This document shows positions 21,942 through 31,555 of a stretch of DNA of 64,000 nucleotides, one piece after another (position 1 is the stretch's first letter; the number at the start of each line of letters is the position of its first letter). The stretch lies in assembly GCF_000971395.1 (NCBI RefSeq), contig NZ_BBME01000016.1:1-64000 (forward strand), in the 5' to 3' direction. The notes under the pieces are model-generated. The model was not told where the DNA came from and did no database searches. It saw nothing but the letters and a program-made list of their open reading frames with translations. Made by a program: the position numbers and the translations under genes. This DNA is from Demequina iriomotensis. Its GTDB lineage: Bacteria; Actinomycetota; Actinomycetes; Actinomycetales; Demequinaceae.

Positions 21942-23793
21942 CGGCCCTCAGCAGGCCGCGCTCGACGACGCGCGCGAACACCTTCATGCCCGTCGCGTCG
22001 GGGTGGATCCCGTCCGGGCCCAGCACGGACGGGTCCTCCTCGACCGCGGCCTGCCAGTCCGCCACCACCACGTTGGCGTGACCGCGGGCCGCCTGGCGCA
22101 CGGCGCGCTGCGAGCCCGCCATCCACGAGCGGTCGCCGTACGGCGTCACCAGCACCAGCGTGCGGTCCCCGACCGCGGCGACCAACCGGTCCATCTGATC
22201 CGCGGGAACCTCGCCGTTGGTCCCGAGCGCGACCACCACGTAGGGCCGCAGCCGGCCCTTGCCCTCGAGGGCCTCCACGCGATCGACGCCCTGCGAGAAC
22301 TGCCGACCGACCTCGGCGTCCACCGCGACGCCCGGGAGGGCGCTCGCGAGCGCGGGCGCCGAGCCGAGCGTGACGGAGTCCCCGACCACGGTGACGTCCG
22401 AGCCGTCCGGCACGGCGGGGCGCTTCGGGGCGGCGCTCGGGACCGCGCTCGGGGAGGCGCTCGGCGACGGCGCGGACGATGCGGGGGCGGGCGGCGGAGC
22501 CGAGGGTCGCGGCGCGGAGGGGGTCACGTCGATGAGGCTCGCCGCGCGCACCGCGGCGGCGCCCGCGTCGAGCTGGACCTGCAGCGAGGTGCGCGTCGGA
22601 GCGGCGGTCAGGCCCCAGCCCGCGAGCCCCACGGCGGTCGCGCCGATGACGACGATCGCGGCGACGCGCGCCCACCGCTCTCCCCGCAGCGCGGCGCGCA
22701 CCCGGCCTCCCGCGAGACGCAGCGCCCGGCGCGGGCCCATGCGTCGCATGGGAGCCTCGAGCCAGCGGTAGGAGGCGGCGGAGGCGGCGAGCGTCACCAG
22801 CACCGTGAGCACGACCGTGAGGACCGATGCGTCGCGGACCCGGCCTCCGTCGACCGCCGTCGCGACCACGATGAGCACGGGCCAGTGCCACAGGTAGATG
22901 CCGTACGAACGGTCGCCGACCCACCGCAGCGGCGCGACGTCGAGCCGTGCCCCGACCTCGGGCACCACCAGCACCATCCGGATCGCCGCGGCCGTCGCGA
23001 GCGAGGCCAGCAGCAGACCGCCGCGGTAGGCCCACGGCGAGTCCCACGGCATCGCCATCGCGATCGCGGCGAGGGCCGCGAACGCCACGGCACCGAGCGC
23101 GAGCGCGCCGGGCGCGCGCTCCCGCTTCGTGCGGCGTCCGCGCTCCCACGTCCACCAGAAGGCCAGCGCGGCGCCGATCATGAGGCCGAAGGCGTGGGTG
23201 TCGGTGCCCATGTACACGCGCGTCGGGTCGCCGTCGGCCGGCCAGAGCACGGCCATGCCGGCCGCCGAGAGCGCCGCCAGCGCCCCGGCGAGCACGGCGG
23301 CCCGGCGCGCACGGATCCCCAGCGCGAGCGCGCCGATCACCGCGAGGGGCCAGAGCACGTAGAACTGCTCCTCGACGCTGAGGGACCACAGGTTCTCGAA
23401 CAGCCCGGGCATGCTCGCCTCGGCGTAGCTGCGCCCGCTCGCGACCAGCTCCCAGTTGCTGGTGAAGGTCGCCGCCGCGCCCACGTGCGCGCGCACCCCG
23501 ACCAGGACGTCGCCCCACGGCGAGCCCTCCACCGGGATGCCACGTGCGGCGCCGATCGCCGCGGGCAGCGCGACCGCGGCAAGCGTCGCCGTCACCACCG
23601 CCACCAGGGCCGGCACCAGCCGACGCACGCGATGACGCCAGAACCGTGTCAGCGAGACCCGCCCGGTGCGCGCGTGCTCGCGCAGCAGGATGGTCGTGAT
23701 GAGGAAGCCGGACAGCACGAAGAAGACGTCGACGCCCACGTAGCCGCCGGGAACCAGCGACGGCGCCAGGTGGTACGCCACCACGAGCAGCAC
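21922..23793 (-). CDS. Acyltransferase family protein with C-terminal SGNH-like domain
   Basis: OafA/YrhL-like membrane acyltransferase that probably O-acylates a cell-surface polymer. The N-terminal acyltransferase-3 domain has about ten membrane segments, with GVDVFFVLSGFLITTILL and LWSLSVEEQFYVLWP. After about residue 380 a Pro/Ala/Ser linker leads to an SGNH hydrolase-like domain (VVGDSVTLGS, then DGIHPDATG). The listed 5' end is the first canonical start (GTG 23793), giving 623 residues. The universal family front continues upstream in the same frame as RIAGLDGLRAVAV to at least 23829, yet no ATG, GTG or TTG exists before the stop at 23944-23946. An AAAGGAG lies at 23930-23924. A non-standard start or a base error is likely. 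Confidence 0.85.
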   Translation of the reverse strand: MLLVVAYHLAPSLVPGGYVGVDVFFVLSGFLITTILLREHARTGRVSLTRFWRHRVRRLVPALVAVVTATLAAVALPAAIGAARGIPVEGSPWGDVLVGVRAHVGAAATFTSNWELVASGRSYAEASMPGLFENLWSLSVEEQFYVLWPLAVIGALALGIRARRAAVLAGALAALSAAGMAVLWPADGDPTRVYMGTDTHAFGLMIGAALAFWWTWERGRRTKRERAPGALALGAVAFAALAAIAMAMPWDSPWAYRGGLLLASLATAAAIRMVLVVPEVGARLDVAPLRWVGDRSYGIYLWHWPVLIVVATAVDGGRVRDASVLTVVLTVLVTLAASAASYRWLEAPMRRMGPRRALRLAGGRVRAALRGERWARVAAIVVIGATAVGLAGWGLTAAPTRTSLQVQLDAGAAAVRAASLIDVTPSAPRPSAPPPAPASSAPSPSASPSAVPSAAPKRPAVPDGSDVTVVGDSVTLGSAPALASALPGVAVDAEVGRQFSQGVDRVEALEGKGRLRPYVVVALGTNGEVPADQMDRLVAAVGDRTLVLVTPYGDRSWMAGSQRAVRQAARGHANVVVADWQAAVEEDPSVLGPDGIHPDATGMKVFARVVERGLLRAVSARTG

Positions 23794-23996
23794 CGCGACG
23801 GCGCGCAGGCCGTCGAGGCCCGCGATGCGGGTCGGGCGGGGTGCGGAGGGCCCGGAGCGGCGCGCGGCGGGGCGCGTGAGGCTGTCGGTGGTGATGGCAG
23901 TGCCGGCAGCCCGGCGGCCGCCGCTCCTTTCGAGACGTGAGCGTCAAGCGTACGCGCGCGAGGGCCCTCGTCGTGACCGGTCACGGCGTGTCGCGG

Positions 23997-25226
23997 CTAC
24001 GTCAGGGAGCGGACCACCAGGTCGGCCAGCAGCCTGCCGCGGCGCGTGAGCCGCAGCGTGCCGCGCAGCGCCGCGGCGCCGTCGATCAGCTCGTCGGCGA
24101 TGAGCCGCGACACCGCCTCGGCGCGTCCGGTCACGCTCTCCGCGGGGACGCCCTCGCGCAGCCGTAGCCGCAGCATGACCTCCTCGAGGCGCAGGTCCTC
24201 CGTCGACAGCTCCTCGCCGTCGGCCTCGGGGCTCTCCCCGGCGGCGAGGCGCGCGGCGTAGGCGCGAGGATGCTTGACGTTCCACCACCGCCGCGCGGGG
24301 ACCTCGGCGCCGTCGGCGAGGTGCGGGCCCAGGTAGGAGTGCGCGCCGGGCCCCACGCCCCACCAGTCCTGGCTGCGCCAGTACGCCATGTTGTGACGGC
24401 AGCGGTCGGAGCTCTCGCGCGCCCAGTTGGAGACCTCGTACCAGGAGTAGCCGGCCTCCGCCAGCATCGCGTCGGCGAGCTCGTACATGTCCGCCTGCAC
24501 GTCCGGGTCCGTGGGCGCCACCTCGCCGCGGCGCAGCTGCCCGCCCATGCGGGTGTTGGGCTCGATCACGAGCGCATAGGCGCTCACATGGTCGGGCTCG
24601 AGCGCGAGCACCGCCTCGAGGCTCGTGCGCCAGTCGGCGAGGGACTCCCCCGGCGTGCCGTAGATGAGGTCGAGGCTGACCTTGAGGCCCGCGTCCCGCG
24701 CCCACGTGACGGCGCGCTCGACGTTCGCGGGGTTGTGCGTGCGGTCGAGCGTCGCCAGCACGTGCGGGACCGCGGACTGCATCCCGAGGCTCACGCGGGT
24801 GAAGCCCGCGCGTGCGAGCGCGTGGAGCGACTCGCGCGTCACCGAGTCGGGGTTCGCCTCGGTGGTGACCTCCGCATCGGCGCTGAGTCCCCACGTCCCC
24901 CGCACCCCGTCGAGCAGCGCGATCAGCGCCGACGAGTCGAGCATCGTGGGCGTGCCCCCGCCGAAGAACACCGTGCGCACCGCGCGCGCGTCGCCGCGCA
25001 TCGTCCCCCGCGCGAACGCCATCTCCTGGAGGGCCGCGTCGACGTAGCCCTCGCGGGTCGCGCCCTCGACCTCGCCGGGGGCGTACGTGTTGAAGTCGCA
25101 GTAGCCACACCGCACGGAGCAGAACGGGACGTGGACGTAGACTCCCAGATCCCTCGCGACAGCACTCATGGCCATAACGCCATCATGCCTGGTGTCGGGG
25201 GAATCCGTCGCGTCGGACGGAGGCAC
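23997..25226 (-). CDS. hemW: Radical SAM heme chaperone HemW (formerly HemN-like)
   Basis: Radical SAM protein of 409 residues. The [4Fe-4S] motif is CSVRCGYCDF (CxxxCxxC, near residue 36), followed by FFGGGTPTMLD and the HemW signature region LGMQSAVPHVLATLDRTHNP. The family was long annotated as oxygen-independent coproporphyrinogen oxidase, but HemW lacks the additional residues of true HemN and is a heme chaperone in other bacteria. GTG at 25226 lies one base after the lepA stop, so translation is probably coupled. ATG 25175 is an alternative start. It carries one 10-mer copy (24997). Confidence 0.92.
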   Translation of the reverse strand: MPPSDATDSPDTRHDGVMAMSAVARDLGVYVHVPFCSVRCGYCDFNTYAPGEVEGATREGYVDAALQEMAFARGTMRGDARAVRTVFFGGGTPTMLDSSALIALLDGVRGTWGLSADAEVTTEANPDSVTRESLHALARAGFTRVSLGMQSAVPHVLATLDRTHNPANVERAVTWARDAGLKVSLDLIYGTPGESLADWRTSLEAVLALEPDHVSAYALVIEPNTRMGGQLRRGEVAPTDPDVQADMYELADAMLAEAGYSWYEVSNWARESSDRCRHNMAYWRSQDWWGVGPGAHSYLGPHLADGAEVPARRWWNVKHPRAYAARLAAGESPEADGEELSTEDLRLEEVMLRLRLREGVPAESVTGRAEAVSRLIADELIDGAAALRGTLRLTRRGRLLADLVVRSLT

Positions 25227-25227
25227 G

Positions 25228-27081
<1,854 letters not shown>

Positions 27082-27249
27082 GGTGATGACGGTTCCTCGG
27101 TTCGGACGGAAGGGTGCGGGCCATTGTCCCACGAAGCGGACGGCGGTCGCGGCGCGGGACCGATGCTTCAGTAAACGCGCGGATTGCCGATACTGAGGGC
27201 AGACCGGGCCATCGCGGCACCGGTCCCGAGGCGTGCGAGGGGGGTGGCG

Positions 27250-28908
27250 ATGTCCGAGTCCGAGCTGTTCCGGCCCGCCTTCGACGGCTCGCCCATCGGC
27301 ATGATCGTCCTCGGCGCCGACGGAGCCCTCCTCGACGTCAACGGCGCGTTCGCGCGCATCGTCGGGCGCACGGTGGCGGCGCTGCGGACCTATCGCCTGC
27401 GGGACCTCACCCACCCGGATGACATCCCCCGCGACGAGGAGCTGCGCTGGCAGCTCGACAACGGGGAGCTGCCGTACTTCCAGGCGCAGACCAGGCTGCT
27501 GCACCGCAACGGCGACGCCGTGTGGACCCGCATGACCGTGTCGCCCGTCGTGAGCGAGGACGGCGAGCAGCGCTACCTCGCGCACGTCGAGGACATCACC
27601 GAGATCCGCCGGGCCAAGGACCTCCTCGAGCGTCGCGCGCTCTACGACCACCTCACCGGCCTCGCGAACCGCACGCTCCTGCTCGACCGCCTCGAGGCGG
27701 CGCTCGAGGCCCGCCGCACGGACGCCCACACGGTCGCGTGCGTGTTCCTCGACGTCGACCACTTCAAGGTGGTCAACGACTCCCTGGGCCACGAGTCCGG
27801 CGACGCGCTGCTCCAGGAGATCGCCCGTCGCATCAAGGGCGCCGTCCGTCCCGGTGACACCGTCGCGCGGCTCGGCGGCGACGAGTTCGTGGTGATCCTC
27901 GAGTCGATCCCCACGCAGGCGGCGGCCGAGGCCTTCCTCACCGTGCTGGCGGCCGACATCCAGGTGCCCTTCACGCTCGGCGGCCACGAGGTGGTGCCGA
28001 CCGTCAGCGTCGGGCTCGCCCTCGCGGAGCCCGAGATCACCGCCGAGAGCCTGGTCCGCAACGCCGACACGGCGATGTACGCCGCGAAGCAGCGGGGCCG
28101 CGCGCGCGTCGAGGTCTTCACCAGCGAGCTGCGCTCCCACGCCCTGAACAAGCTCTCGATCGAGGCGGAGCTGCGCACCGCGATCCGCGAGGGCGAGCTG
28201 GTGGTGCACTACCAGCCGATCGTGCGCCTCGACACCGCCGAGGTGGTCGCGTACGAGGCGCTGGTGCGCTGGAACCATCCCAACCGCGGGCTCCTGCTCC
28301 CCGACGAGTTCATCGAGATCTGCGAGGAGGCGAACCTCGTCGTCCCCCTCGGCGCCTTCGTCATCACCGAGGCCTGCGAGTTCATCGCGGCCCACCCCGA
28401 GTTCACCGGGCGTGTGTTCGTCAACGTCTCGACGCGCCAGATCGGCTCCGCGGACCTCACACGCGTGGTCACGGCGGCGCTCGACTCGACCGGCATCGAC
28501 CCCGCGCGGCTCGGCCTCGAGATCACCGAGTCGGGCATGCTCATCGCGACGCAGGCGGCGCGCTCCGACCTCGACGGGCTCACCGCGCTGGGCATCGACC
28601 TCATCATCGACGACTTCGGCACGGGCTACTCCGCCCTCAGCTCGGTGCTCCTCAACCCCGTCTCGGGGATCAAGCTCGCGCGCGAGTTCACGCTGCGCCT
28701 GGGCGACCGCGGCACCGGCGACCGCATCTCGACCACCGTCGCGACGCTCACCCGCAGCCTCAAGATGTCGGGCGTCATCGAGGGCGTCGAGTCGGAGGCG
28801 CAGCGCGCGATCGCGCGCGACCACGGCTGGCAGCTGGGCCAGGGCTTCCTGTTCGGCCACGCCCGTCCGGCGGACGAGCTCGACCTCGGCGCCGTCGCGC
28901 AGGCCTGA
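27250..28908 (+). CDS. PAS-GGDEF-EAL protein (cyclic di-GMP synthesis and breakdown)
   Basis: 552-residue cytoplasmic signalling protein. A PAS domain (residues 8-120) is followed by a GGDEF domain with intact LGGDEF (209-213 for GGDEF) and an RxxD product-inhibition site (RPGD, 200-203). The EAL domain has YEALVRW (E336) and the metal/catalytic motifs [18 protein letters not shown] and LGQGFLF. The usual KID motif is IKLA, keeping the lysine but not the aspartate. Both diguanylate cyclase and phosphodiesterase activity are possible. There are no membrane segments, so the PAS domain probably senses a cytoplasmic signal. ATG at 27250 has a GAGGGG just upstream. Confidence 0.93.
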   Translation: MSESELFRPAFDGSPIGMIVLGADGALLDVNGAFARIVGRTVAALRTYRLRDLTHPDDIPRDEELRWQLDNGELPYFQAQTRLLHRNGDAVWTRMTVSPVVSEDGEQRYLAHVEDITEIRRAKDLLERRALYDHLTGLANRTLLLDRLEAALEARRTDAHTVACVFLDVDHFKVVNDSLGHESGDALLQEIARRIKGAVRPGDTVARLGGDEFVVILESIPTQAAAEAFLTVLAADIQVPFTLGGHEVVPTVSVGLALAEPEITAESLVRNADTAMYAAKQRGRARVEVFTSELRSHALNKLSIEAELRTAIREGELVVHYQPIVRLDTAEVVAYEALVRWNHPNRGLLLPDEFIEICEEANLVVPLGAFVITEACEFIAAHPEFTGRVFVNVSTRQIGSADLTRVVTAALDSTGIDPARLGLEITESGMLIATQAARSDLDGLTALGIDLIIDDFGTGYSALSSVLLNPVSGIKLAREFTLRLGDRGTGDRISTTVATLTRSLKMSGVIEGVESEAQRAIARDHGWQLGQGFLFGHARPADELDLGAVAQA

Positions 28909-28931
28909 CCGCGCCCGGTACCGTCGACAGG

Positions 28932-29432
28932 GTGAGCTCCCTGATCAACCTGATCCGGCGCATCGTCCGCGCCGTCCGCTCCACGCCGCACCCGTCGACC
29001 GCTCGTCCGGCCCCGCCCGCCGGATCCCGCTACCCGGGCGACTTCGAGGGGCGCCCGCGCGTGAGCTACTCCCCGACCCGCGGCGGCGACCCCGAGCCGG
29101 GCGAGATCGTGTGGACCTGGGTGCCCTTCGAGGAGGATCACACGCAGGGCAAGGACCGGCCCGTGCTGCTCATCGGGCGCGACGGCCGCTGGCTGCTCGC
29201 GCTCATGCTCACGAGCAAGGACCACGACCTCGACGCGGCCCAGGAAGCGCGCTGGGGCCGCTACTGGATGGACATCGGCTCCGGGCCGTGGGATGCTCGG
29301 GGGCGGCCGAGCGAGGTCCGTCTCGACCGCATCGTGCGCGTCGACCCCGCCGGGGTGCGCCGCGAGGGCGCCATCCTCGACCGGGGAACCTTCGACAAGG
29401 TCGCCGGTTCGCTCAAGGACCGCCATTCCTGA
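28932..29432 (+). CDS. PemK/MazF-like family protein, no partner antitoxin
   Basis: 166 residues from GTG 28932. A basic, proline-rich N-terminal extension (about 45 residues) precedes a PemK/MazF-like core: [29 protein letters not shown] and a C-terminal [18 protein letters not shown]. Members of the superfamily are endoribonuclease toxins, but no small antitoxin frame fits in the 23 bases before it or next to it. Its place between the GGDEF-EAL gene and rpsT suggests a chromosomal, vertically inherited gene. The RNA-cleaving activity is unproven. The 10-mer at 28959 encodes Arg-Ile-Val here. Confidence 0.8.
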   Translation: MSSLINLIRRIVRAVRSTPHPSTARPAPPAGSRYPGDFEGRPRVSYSPTRGGDPEPGEIVWTWVPFEEDHTQGKDRPVLLIGRDGRWLLALMLTSKDHDLDAAQEARWGRYWMDIGSGPWDARGRPSEVRLDRIVRVDPAGVRREGAILDRGTFDKVAGSLKDRHS

Positions 29433-29438
29433 TATGCT
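29433..29438 (+). promoter_or_regulatory. Candidate -10 element of rpsT
   Basis: TATGCT preceded by TGA resembles an extended sigma-A -10. It lies just after the PemK-like stop and about 70 bases before rpsT. No good -35 is seen. The 5' region then runs to a GAAGGAT ribosome site at 29499-29505. Confidence 0.4.
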
Positions 29439-29509
29439 GTCCGTTCGTGTGTGAGCGCGCCTGCTCGCGCCCCACCCATAAGTTTTCACCTGAATGTAGA
29501 AGGATCGCT

Positions 29510-29770
29510 GTGGCTAACATCAAGTCGAAGATCAAGCGCATCGGCACCAACGAGAAGTCGCGCCTGCGCAACGTTGCCGTGAAGTCGGAGCTCAAGACCA
29601 ACGTGCGCAAGGTGCGCGAGGCCATCGCCGCCGGCGACAAGGCCACCGCCGAGACCGCCCTCAAGACCGCCTCCGTCAAGCTCGACAAGGCCGTGTCGAA
29701 GGGTGTCATCCACAAGAACCAGGCCGCGAACCGCAAGTCGGCGCTGGCCAAGCAGGTCGCCGCTCTCTAA
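29510..29770 (+). CDS. rpsT: 30S ribosomal protein S20
   Basis: Primary 16S rRNA-binding protein of 86 residues, rich in lysine and alanine. The front [15 protein letters not shown] and the C-terminal [16 protein letters not shown] are diagnostic. The GTG start at 29510 follows GAAGGAT by about 5 nt. It is monocistronic, with its own likely promoter and a strong terminator behind it, and it lies divergent/convergent to holA across the EAL gene as in related genomes. Confidence 0.97.
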   Translation: MANIKSKIKRIGTNEKSRLRNVAVKSELKTNVRKVREAIAAGDKATAETALKTASVKLDKAVSKGVIHKNQAANRKSALAKQVAAL

Positions 29771-29786
29771 GCGACCTCGCACACCT

Positions 29787-29828
29787 ACGCCCCGTATCGC
29801 TTCGGCGATCCGGGGCGTTCGTGCTTTT
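29787..29828 (+). terminator. Rho-independent terminator after rpsT
   Basis: ACGCCCCG pairs with CGGGGCGT and, inside, ATCGC with GCGAT around a TTCG tetraloop, followed by a T-run (TTTTT at 29825-29829). This is the clearest intrinsic terminator in the window. Confidence 0.9.
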
Positions 29829-29855
29829 TCGGCAGTTGTCGATAGTCTCTGCTTC

Positions 29856-30539
29856 GTGAACCATCAGGTGCGTCCCCGGCTGTGGCACCCGCCGCACCTC
29901 GTGGCGGACGCGACGCGCGTGCTGGTCGCCCGTCAGGGCATCTTCACGCGCGACGGCGAGGCGCACGGGCACGAGCTGCTGTACCGCGCCGAGGGTCACG
30001 GCGGCCTCGCGATCGACCGATGGAGCGCCGCCGACCAGGACCGCGCGACCGAGCACGTGCTCGCCGCGACGTTCTGGCGCGACCCCGACATCACGTCTCC
30101 CCTGCCGGCCTTCGTCAACTTCACCGGCAGCTACCTGCTCACCCGCGAGGTGGAGCGCGACTGCGATGCGCGACGCGTGGTGGTCGAGATCGTCGAGTCG
30201 ACGGACGCGACCGAGGCCGTGGTCGACCGCGTCGCGGCGCTCAAGCGGCGCGGCTTCCGCATCGCGCTCGACGACTTCATCGGGACGGCCTCGCAGCAGC
30301 GGCTCCTTCCCCTCGCGGACTACGTCAAGATCGACTGGCGGGACCTCGTGATGCTCGGTCCCGGCCTCGTGGGCGCCGCGCGCGCCCACGGCGCTCTGCT
30401 CGTGGCCGAGCGGGTCGAGGATCAGGAGATCCTTGACGACTGCGCGCGCCTGGGCTTCGACCTGTACCAGGGATGGCGCTTCGAGCCGGCCGTCACGCTC
30501 GACCGCGGCGCGTGCGACGAGCAGGCCGCCGTCGCCTGA
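29856..30539 (+). CDS. Stand-alone EAL-domain protein (EAL-HDOD-like)
   Basis: 227 residues from GTG 29856. The front VARQGIFTRDGEAHGHELLYR matches the EAL half of EAL-HDOD proteins, with ELL in place of EAL. Other EAL positions are present: NFTGSYLL, EIVEST, DDFIGTA, VKIDW, ERVED and YQGWRF, so c-di-GMP binding is possible, but activity cannot be decided. No HDOD domain follows. TAGTCT at 29843-29848 is placed so that transcription would begin at or next to the GTG, giving a leaderless mRNA. It converges with holA. Confidence 0.83.
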   Translation: MNHQVRPRLWHPPHLVADATRVLVARQGIFTRDGEAHGHELLYRAEGHGGLAIDRWSAADQDRATEHVLAATFWRDPDITSPLPAFVNFTGSYLLTREVERDCDARRVVVEIVESTDATEAVVDRVAALKRRGFRIALDDFIGTASQQRLLPLADYVKIDWRDLVMLGPGLVGAARAHGALLVAERVEDQEILDDCARLGFDLYQGWRFEPAVTLDRGACDEQAAVA

Positions 30540-30548
30540 CGGTCGCGG

Positions 30549-31550
30549 CTAGCGTCCCGGCTGCGCGAGCTCGGCGACCGTACGCACCGCCCGTTCGAGG
30601 GCGAAGCCGGGAGCGCGCGAGGCGCCCTTGATCTCCGCATCGGCCCGAGCGACCGCCTGGACGGCCTCGGCGAGCGAGTCCGCATCCCAGCGGCGCAGGT
30701 CGCGACGCGCCCGCTCCTCCTGCCAGGGCTGGATCCCGAGCTCTCTCAGGGTCACCCCGCGGCCGCGCGCCGCACCCACCTTGATGAGCGTGCGCAGCTT
30801 CGACGCGAGCGCCGCGACCAGCGGGACCGGGTCCGTGCCCGTCGACACGGCATGCCTGACGAGCGCGATCGCATCGGCCGTGCGGCCCGCGATCGCCGCG
30901 TCCGCGACGGCGAAGCCCGTGGCGTTCACGCGCGTGCCGTAGTAACGCGCCACCGCCGCCTCGTCGAGCGGGCCGTCGACGTCGCTCGCGAGCTGGGCGC
31001 AGGCGGCGGCGATCTCGGCGACGTCCTCGCCGATCGCGTCGACCAGCGCGCGCACCGCGCGTGCCTGGGCGGGCCGGCCCGCCCGCTCGAACTCACCGGT
31101 GGCGAAGTCCACCAGCTCGGCGTCCTTCTTGATCGCGGGGCACGTGTACTCGGGCACGCCGCCCTTGCGCAGGGTGTCGAGCAGCTTCTTGCCGCGCACC
31201 CCTCCCCCGTGCTGGAGGACCACCACGCACTCCGGATCCGGGCGCTCGACGTACGCGAGCGCGTCCTGGAGGAAGTCGTCGTTCATCGACTCGAGCGCCT
31301 CGACCACGACCAGCCCGGGCTCCCCGAACAGCGACGGGCTGGTCGCTCCGGCGAGCCCGCCCTTCGCGTAGGCGGCGGCGTCGAGCCTCGTCACCTCGAT
31401 GTCGCCCTTGGCGCGCATCGCCGCCGAGATCCGCTCGACGGCACGGGCCGCGAGCAGCTTCTCGGGCCCCGCGACCAGGACCACGGGCGCCGGGGAGGCG
31501 CGGTACCACGTCGCCTGAGGTGCCTGTCGCGATGTCTGCCGAGCTGCCAT
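30549..31550 (-). CDS. holA: DNA polymerase III subunit delta
   Basis: Clamp-loader delta subunit that opens the beta sliding clamp; 333 residues. The family is recognisable from PVVLVAGPEKLLAARAVE at the front, then SPSLFGEPGLVVVEALE, VVVLQHGGGVRGKKLLDTL and the C-terminal region GIQPWQEERARRDLRRW. ATG at 31550 is 5 bases after the comEC stop, so comEA-comEC-holA form one operon, as in many Gram-positives. Confidence 0.93.
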   Translation of the reverse strand: MAARQTSRQAPQATWYRASPAPVVLVAGPEKLLAARAVERISAAMRAKGDIEVTRLDAAAYAKGGLAGATSPSLFGEPGLVVVEALESMNDDFLQDALAYVERPDPECVVVLQHGGGVRGKKLLDTLRKGGVPEYTCPAIKKDAELVDFATGEFERAGRPAQARAVRALVDAIGEDVAEIAAACAQLASDVDGPLDEAAVARYYGTRVNATGFAVADAAIAGRTADAIALVRHAVSTGTDPVPLVAALASKLRTLIKVGAARGRGVTLRELGIQPWQEERARRDLRRWDADSLAEAVQAVARADAEIKGASRAPGFALERAVRTVAELAQPGR

Positions 31551-31555
31551 GCGCA

